Of a DNA stretch of 64,000 bases, positions 58,708 to 64,000 are shown piece after piece (the stretch's first letter is position 1; the number at the start of each line of letters is the position of its first letter). This DNA is from Trichaptum fuscoviolaceum. Lineage: Eukaryota > Basidiomycota > Agaricomycetes > Hymenochaetales > Trichaptaceae. A program made the position numbers and the translations under genes. The stretch is from NCBI GenBank assembly GCA_910574455.1, contig CAJSYZ010000004.1, positions 3,287,528 to 3,351,527 on the forward strand, in the 5' to 3' direction. The notes below the pieces were generated by a model. It was not told the DNA's origin and ran no database searches. It worked only from the letters and a program-made list of their open reading frames with translations.

Positions 58708-59343
58708 ATCTTGATCTGTATCTGTATCTCTCGTGCGTTCGTTGTCTATAGCAAATTTTGCTGTTGCCTTCCCTGATTCTTCCGATAGCTGAGCAGACGA
58801 GAGCAAGATACAGAGGTGAGACGATGATGGTGGTTCAAGAAGAGATGCGAGCAGGCATCCATGGTGTGATTTGTAGTCGTTGTCTGTGTGGGATGTGCCG
58901 CCTGCTCGTCCGACTGTTGCTCGAGATTTCTCCTTCTAATTCATTCCGCCGCTCTCCGACAGCCCACGCTTCCCACGGCCCTTCGCACCTGCCTTGACCA
59001 TCCTCTGCCAGGAACGTGTGTTCTCCTCGACAAAGCGAGATGTGTGCGAACAGCAAGGATGTCGAAGAACATGAGCAGACTGCGTCGGCTAACGACTCAG
59101 AGATTGACGAGCAAGTCAAAACAGCCAAAGTGTGAACTGGCTTCCGTTCCTGAAGTCGCTTCAGTTGAATGGAAGGCACCAGCTGACGCTCCATATCTCC
59201 GGAAGCTCTAGGGTCGCTGCTAGTACAGGGCTTCGCCGGTCTCACCATCACCAATCATCTCATCTGAATTCAAGATGGGTTTGAGGTGTTGCAACATGCC
59301 GTGGCTTTCAGTGGTTTTGAAACCGATAAACACTGTCGTGTTT
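58708..59343. other. Intergenic F-box 3 / LINE
   Basis: 636 bases between the F-box start and the LINE 3' end; no supported gene. Confidence 0.5.
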
Positions 59344-59743
59344 GTTTGTTTGTTTGTTTGTTTATTCCATTATAGTGACTGCAGGCCCTCTAGGGCCTAT
59401 GGCGCACTTAAAATACAGAGTAATCTACCAATGCGATCTAAATGCTACAAAGTTTCAAGGAAAAGAGGAGTGACAAAGAAATAAAAAGACATGGAGGTAT
59501 GATCTAGAGCGGTATAAGTGATGAGGGTATGAAGTTTTGCGAAAGTAATCGCTAATTAAGGGGGGCGCGCATATGAGTACAAGTGATACAGTGGTAATCG
59601 CTACATTGAAAAGCGTAGAGGGATCAATGAAAACATTTTGCTGAGCTTGCGTGCAGAGAGGAGGAGGGCCACAAGTGGGTCCCAGCCTCAGTAAATAAAT
59701 AAATAGTAAGGAGGAATAAGCGAGGAATAAAGAAAGCCAGGAG

Positions 59744-62700
59744 TTAGTTGTCCGAGTCCAGAGGTTTGGCATCCGTAGGAAGCGGCTCCTCCTGAGGGAA
59801 GAGGTGGGGAAAGCGACAGGAATCCTTAATGAAGCGCAGTACTGGTCCCAGTCGGGCTTTTGGGCCTACTAGAGTACGAAGAGTCAGCGGGCGGTTCCGT
59901 AGGGCGGTACGGAGTGTCCGCCGCTGCTCTACAAACCTCCGACACACGATGAGGAAGTGCGCCGGAGTTTCCAGAACGCCGCACCTAGCACAGAGGGGAG
60001 ACTCTGCGCGCCCAATGCGATGGAGATGTGCATTGAGGGGGGCATGGCCAGTGCGCAGCTGGGTCAGGGCTGCGCACTCGCCGCGGTTCCGGTCCTTGTA
60101 GAGGGCTCGTACGCCCCGTACGGGTGGGTTGAGGTCCGCGGGGCGGAGCTTCTTCGCGCTCTTCGACTGGGCCCATGTGGCCTTCCATTGCTTACTCGCG
60201 CGGGTCGTTCGAGACGCAATGAGGGCCGCCGCACTGGGGGGCAGAGGGCGAGTGAGGAGCCGGAGTCGCCCCGGCTGATTAGCCTCGGGGCCCTGGGCAG
60301 CGGTCTTTGCCTCGGCGTCAACCCACTCGTTCGCCTCTATGTCTTCATGTCCTGGCACCCAGTAGATCTCCAGTTGGAGGTTTTGGCGTTGCTTCTGGAG
60401 GCGCTGAAGTTCCGTCCGGAAGGTGTCCAGGAGGTACTGGCCGGATTGAGCCTTTGGTGTCTTGATGGCAGAGATGGCGGGCTGGCAGTCGATGAACAGG
60501 GTGGCCCGGGTGGCACGGGGGGTTGCCCTGATCAGGTCGAGCCCAAGAAGGGCACCGCATACCTCCGCTTCAAACACCGTGTGTTCCTGGGTGGTTCCTA
60601 GGTAGAATCGGCGCACGTCCGGGGAGAGGCTTGGCCTCTGGAGTGGTCGGGCAAATCCTCCTGACTGTTTTGAAAAGGGCAAAGAGGGAGAAGGCGGAAG
60701 TAAAGAAGGTCGAGAATGAAGGAGATCAAGAGAGGAACTAGGAGTACATGTATTCTGAGAGAGAAAGAGAGAAAGAGAAGAGAGAGAAGAAAAAGAAGAA
60801 GGAAATGTTGAAATACTACCAGGCTGAGCTGACGGCCCATATGTCCCTCGTCCTTCCACCTCGCAAGTCTTGCATCGTGTATATTCTTCATAGGGCACTC
60901 GGGGGCGTCCACCTATGGCGACGGCTGCAGCCCCGATCCCTCCTTTATATCCGGATCCATCGCTGAAAATACAGAGAGACCCGCTTTGAACCGCGGCTTC
61001 TGCAGCCTCTTTGGCGGCCTCCCGAGATTGAGCTGGGTGCACTTTCAGGTACGTGATGGCAAGGTCTTGGTTGGTGACCGGTCGGATAGTCTCTACCGGC
61101 CCCTGAAGTTCTGGGAAGGTGTCCATGAGCTTGTGGATGGCCGAGCGGTGCCGTCGGACGCCTCGACGACATCGTTGAACCAAGGGTTGGAGCGGGTGGC
61201 TCGGAGGGAGCGTGCAGAGACGAACAGCGGCTTTGAATGTGGCCAGCTGGAGCCGAAGTTGGACGGGGAGTAGGTATGCGTGGTAGTCGGCCATGTCGGT
61301 TGCTGTGGTAGTGAGTGCTCCGGTAATTAACTTGGCGGCTCGTCGTTGCAGCTTGGCCATTGTTCGAGTGAGGCCGATACTACCGACTCGTCGCTTGAGG
61401 CCTTCATGGACTGGCTCGTACCATGCCAAGAGAGCGTACTCAACTCTCGGGAAGACCATAGCTAACACCAGTTGGCGCATATACCCGTGTGGTATTTTGA
61501 GCCGGCTCAGGGCCCCCAGCGTCCTCGTCCCTCGTGCCAAGGCTTGTTCAGCGTGGAACTTGAAGGAGAGTTTGTCATCTAGGATGACCCCGAGGTATTT
61601 GGCCGAGGAGGAGGGCCTGATTGTATGCGACCGGAACTGAAGGTCGAAATTGACTTCGTCTGGTGGAGTCTTCCGGCCCCAGAAATGGACCAACTGGAAT
61701 TTGTCGTAGTCAAATCTGGACCCATGAGTGATGCTCCATTGATCGGCCGCACAAAGGAAGGTGTTGAGTTTGATGATGTTATCGGTTACTGTGTTGGACA
61801 CCACTACTTTTGCCGTATCGTCAATAAAACCGGAAGACGGGTCTGACCGGTGCGCTGGTATGCGTAAGAGGTCGGCATTGAATAGTAGGTACAAGATGGG
61901 GGAGAGGGGGGAGCCTTGGGGAATGCCCAGTGGAACTGGCTGTGGTGGCGAGACGTGATCGTCGAAAGAGAGGGTGGTGGTGCGGTCGGTCAGAAAACTT
62001 TGAATCCATGTTACCAGGACGGCTGGGATGCCACTCGACTTGAGTTTCGCGAAGAGTGACGGATGGGGAACAGTGGGAAAGGCTTGAGAGATGTCCATGA
62101 GTAGAACGCTCGCTATTCTCCCTGTGCGCCATGCGTCCTTGATTTTTTGGGTAATAAACAGGATCGCATCCGAGGTGGTGCGTCCCGGTCGTCCGCCGAA
62201 TTGATGCGCAGGCAAGAGGTCATATTCCTCTGCCAACGCCGCCACTCTCACTGCTATCACTGACTCCAGAACTTTCCCGAGTGTGTCCTCCAACGCGACC
62301 GGCCTATATGCTTTGGGGACTGTATAGTCGCCTTTCCCCGGCTTGCGTAGGGTGACGGTATTGTACCGCCGCCACCGTGTCGGGAAGTGTCCCAATGCCA
62401 GAGACGCTTCCAGGATCCGCAGAAGGACGGGGCCCAGGAACGGCCGAGCGGCTTTAATCGCCATGTTGGGGATGCCCGAGGGTCCCGGGGCCTTGAATGG
62501 CGCCAGCCTCACTATAGCCTTGTCGACGTCGGCTTGGGTGAATGGTTCAAATAGGATGGTGCATTCTGGCTCCTCTGCCTGGTCCGGCGGGTGGTAGGAT
62601 GCCAAGGCGTCTGGAAAGAAGGTGTTGAAGAGTATGGTGCTCTTCCCTTTGGTATCAGACACCATTCCCTCTGGCCCCTGGAGTGCCGGGACACGAGTGT

Positions 62701-63880
62701 TGGACTTGGGGGCGTCATCCGTATATCTAGCTGCCGTCCAGAGTTGTGCTTGAGTTAGCTGGTCCAGGAACTGCTTCCAGTGCGCTCTCTTCTGGCGAGT
62801 GATCTCGGCTGTGTAGCGATTCCGGGCTTCCCTCATTGCTTTCCATGACGCATGCGATGTGTCGGTCTTGTGGATCTTGCGCTGGAGTCTCCGGTATGTT
62901 TGACGGAGAGCCGTGAGCTGGGGGGTCCACCACCGGTTGCGGTACATAGAGGACTTAGAGACTGGTACCAGAGCCTTGAGGGTGTTGGAGATACCAGCCT
63001 CGAGCTTGTCGACTAGCAGGTCCAAGTTAGCTGGGGTGTCCACCTGGGAGGGGAGAGGATTGGTTTCGAAGTGTCTGGACACCCGCTTCGAGAACTCTTC
63101 CCAGTCAACTTCGCGGAACCGCGGTTTTGCGGCCGGGGTCAAATGATCCGGGCAGATCTTGAACTCTGCTTCAAGGCCCAGGTGGTCCGACGCATCTCCG
63201 TCAAAAGTTCGACAGTAGTTCAGGAGAGGTAAGAGGCTATCCCCTGACACCAAGAGCAAGTCGAGTGTCGACCATGTCTGGTGGGCAGAAGACAAGTACG
63301 TGGGGGTTCCCGGCTCAAGGCAGAGTTCCAACCCATGTCGCACTATGAGGTCGAGGAGGGGGTCCGCGGTACTTCGCGCAGACCGTGTCGGGTGCAGCGG
63401 GCCCGCCCAGAGAGGGTCGTGTTTGTTGAAGTCACCAATAAGTATAATTGCGTCCTCGGCGTCCGACGTGGCGAACTGGCCTTGCAGATGCGCTGAGAGG
63501 GTCTCAATTGTCTGTGTGGTGTCGGGTGGGTTATAAATATTAAAGAGGGAAATAGGTAAATTATGAATAAGAATTCGGATGGCAGAAATATTAGCGTGGG
63601 GGAGGGCAATGGGGGAGTAAGAGCAAGACGGAATCCGCTTGCTCACATAAATGAAACATTTAATCACGTCACCCCCTGAGGGTAGCGGCGTGATCCTGTC
63701 CCAATTATATGGGCAAAGCGAAGGAAAGCGGGCGAATGTAGGGGGGGGTTCTTGAATGCATAGAATATCAAATAATTTAGGATCAGAATTGTTTAAAAGT
63801 GAAACAAGGACCTCGTAACGGCGATTGCAGTTGAGAGATCGAATTCTCAGACCATGGTTGGATGGGGTGTAACAATTCAT
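59744..63880 (-). CDS. LINE ORF2 polyprotein: AP endonuclease, reverse transcriptase, RNase H (1378 aa)
   Basis: A single uninterrupted 1378-codon frame. N-terminal endonuclease/exonuclease/phosphatase domain: RSLNCNRR, LCIQEPPP, GDFNKHDP, SDHLGLEAEF, all key residues present. Reverse transcriptase: FKAPGPSGIPN, GKVLESVIAVR, HQFGGRPGRTT, GIPQGSPLSPILY, and catalytic FIDD instead of the common YxDD. RNase H: D in FSDGSGYKGG, E in FEAEVCGALLG, D in LFIDCQPAIS and the later HEDIEANEWVDAEAK, so the D-E-D-D set is complete. A C-terminal C-x2-C-x7-H-x4-C box follows (CARCGVLETPAHFLIVC). About 100 residues (60610-60905) with a Ser/Leu/Phe-rich tract are inserted between the first and second RNase H motifs. 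The lack of stops suggests a young copy. Confidence 0.93.
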   Translation of the reverse strand: MNCYTPSNHGLRIRSLNCNRRYEVLVSLLNNSDPKLFDILCIQEPPPTFARFPSLCPYNWDRITPLPSGGDVIKCFIYVSKRIPSCSYSPIALPHANISAIRILIHNLPISLFNIYNPPDTTQTIETLSAHLQGQFATSDAEDAIILIGDFNKHDPLWAGPLHPTRSARSTADPLLDLIVRHGLELCLEPGTPTYLSSAHQTWSTLDLLLVSGDSLLPLLNYCRTFDGDASDHLGLEAEFKICPDHLTPAAKPRFREVDWEEFSKRVSRHFETNPLPSQVDTPANLDLLVDKLEAGISNTLKALVPVSKSSMYRNRWWTPQLTALRQTYRRLQRKIHKTDTSHASWKAMREARNRYTAEITRQKRAHWKQFLDQLTQAQLWTAARYTDDAPKSNTRVPALQGPEGMVSDTKGKSTILFNTFFPDALASYHPPDQAEEPECTILFEPFTQADVDKAIVRLAPFKAPGPSGIPNMAIKAARPFLGPVLLRILEASLALGHFPTRWRRYNTVTLRKPGKGDYTVPKAYRPVALEDTLGKVLESVIAVRVAALAEEYDLLPAHQFGGRPGRTTSDAILFITQKIKDAWRTGRIASVLLMDISQAFPTVPHPSLFAKLKSSGIPAVLVTWIQSFLTDRTTTLSFDDHVSPPQPVPLGIPQGSPLSPILYLLFNADLLRIPAHRSDPSSGFIDDTAKVVVSNTVTDNIIKLNTFLCAADQWSITHGSRFDYDKFQLVHFWGRKTPPDEVNFDLQFRSHTIRPSSSAKYLGVILDDKLSFKFHAEQALARGTRTLGALSRLKIPHGYMRQLVLAMVFPRVEYALLAWYEPVHEGLKRRVGSIGLTRTMAKLQRRAAKLITGALTTTATDMADYHAYLLPVQLRLQLATFKAAVRLCTLPPSHPLQPLVQRCRRGVRRHRSAIHKLMDTFPELQGPVETIRPVTNQDLAITYLKVHPAQSREAAKEAAEAAVQSGSLCIFSDGSGYKGGIGAAAVAIGGRPRVPYEEYTRCKTCEVEGRGTYGPSAQPGSISTFPSSFSSLSSLSLFLSQNTCTPSSSLDLLHSRPSLLPPSPSLPFSKQSGGFARPLQRPSLSPDVRRFYLGTTQEHTVFEAEVCGALLGLDLIRATPRATRATLFIDCQPAISAIKTPKAQSGQYLLDTFRTELQRLQKQRQNLQLEIYWVPGHEDIEANEWVDAEAKTAAQGPEANQPGRLRLLTRPLPPSAAALIASRTTRASKQWKATWAQSKSAKKLRPADLNPPVRGVRALYKDRNRGECAALTQLRTGHAPLNAHLHRIGRAESPLCARCGVLETPAHFLIVCRRFVEQRRTLRTALRNRPLTLRTLVGPKARLGPVLRFIKDSCRFPHLFPQEEPLPTDAKPLDSDN
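60752..60806. repeat. GA-rich low-complexity tract inside LINE ORF2
   Basis: Runs of AGAGAGAAAG-type units; on the coding strand they encode the Ser/Leu/Phe-rich part of the RNase H insertion. It stays in frame. Confidence 0.7.
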
Positions 63881-64000
63881 TCAAGGGAGGGAGAGGAAGA
63901 GGAAGAGAATGGTTGGAAGGAGAAGTCTGCACCTGAGAAGTAGAAACTGGACCCGGCTTGGATGCTCTGCGCTCGTAAGTTCTCCGCTTGTCTAGTTGAG
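63783..64000 (-). CDS. LINE ORF1 (gag-like), C-terminal end, partial
   Basis: A minus-strand frame open from the window edge to a TGA at 63783-63785, overlapping the start of ORF2 by about 98 bases in another frame. It encodes LDKRRTYERRASKPGPVS and then a Pro/Ser-rich end. Position and overlap fit ORF1 of fungal LINEs; only 71 codons are visible, so the domains of ORF1 cannot be judged. Confidence 0.5.
   Translation of the reverse strand, partial: QLDKRRTYERRASKPGPVSTSQVQTSPSNHSLPLPLPPLNELLHPIQPWSENSISQLQSPLRGPCFTFKQF

Larger units (their letters stand above)
59339..63880 (-). mobile_element. Non-LTR retrotransposon (LINE), ORF2 and 3' tail
   Basis: The minus-strand element runs from beyond the right edge to a tandem AAAC-type tail at 59339-59365 (about five and a half AAAC units read on the minus strand). 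Downstream of ORF2 lies a ~400-bp 3' UTR (59366-59743). A 5' end and target-site duplication are not visible because the element continues past base 64000. No LTRs are seen. The structure (ORF1, overlapping ORF2 with endonuclease, RT, RNase H and a C-terminal Cys/His box, simple-repeat tail) fits the Tad1/I-like group of fungal LINEs. Confidence 0.88.

Noticed and set aside
59957..60601. Plus-strand open frame of 214 codons
   Set aside because: It lies opposite the LINE RNase H region and has no recognisable family pattern; it is a shadow of ORF2.

Overview
The window comes from a filamentous basidiomycete, most likely an Agaricomycete. Nearly every gene is cut by many short introns (mostly 45-70 nt), gene spacing is tight, there are three F-box/LRR-type genes, and the families present (iron GATA factor with a cysteine-rich linker, Opi1, F-BAR RhoGAP, UBL-WLM protease, secreted GH5, non-LTR retrotransposon) are typical of that group. 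I read the genes by hand-splicing. For each spliced gene whose start and stop lie inside the window, the exon lengths summed to a multiple of three, which is the main internal check on the models. About 100 introns were placed; three appear to use GC-AG ends.

Layout, left to right: 3' part of STT3 (oligosaccharyltransferase); a cytochrome P450; an F-box/LRR gene; a 15-exon secreted GH5 hydrolase (minus); a UBL-WLM metalloprotease (minus); a secreted ferritin-like protein; a second F-box gene; a KAT14-like acetyltransferase; an orphan with a possible chorismate-lyase-like fold (minus); a small DUF2015/UPF0644 membrane protein (minus) head-to-head with a Cue2-like SMR endonuclease; a divergent histone H4/H3 pair; a pepsin-type protease with a GPI-like tail (minus); a METTL21-type methyltransferase (minus) 85 bp from a mitochondrial rhomboid protease; a second METTL21-type methyltransferase; a coiled-coil orphan (minus); an Urbs1/SRE-type GATA iron regulator; an Opi1 phospholipid regulator; an unresolved stretch; nucleoporin Nup85; a roughly 4.5 kb gene-poor stretch holding one 51-residue Cys/His protein; an Rgd1-like F-BAR RhoGAP; a third F-box gene (minus); and at the right edge a full-length-looking LINE (minus) with apurinic endonuclease, reverse transcriptase and RNase H.

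Most genes are housekeeping functions: glycosylation, chromatin, nuclear pore, mitochondrial proteolysis, RNA quality control, and iron and lipid regulation. They do not form a biosynthetic cluster. I did not find a clearly new multi-gene system. The more unusual points are a histone H3 tail with two extra residues around the K27 region, a KAT14-like enzyme whose acetyl-CoA loop looks degenerate, a GATA factor whose two zinc fingers are split at the same codon by long introns, an in-frame low-complexity insertion inside the LINE RNase H domain, and several orphan genes. I recognised no tRNA, rRNA or CRISPR array, but I could not run a covariance-model search.
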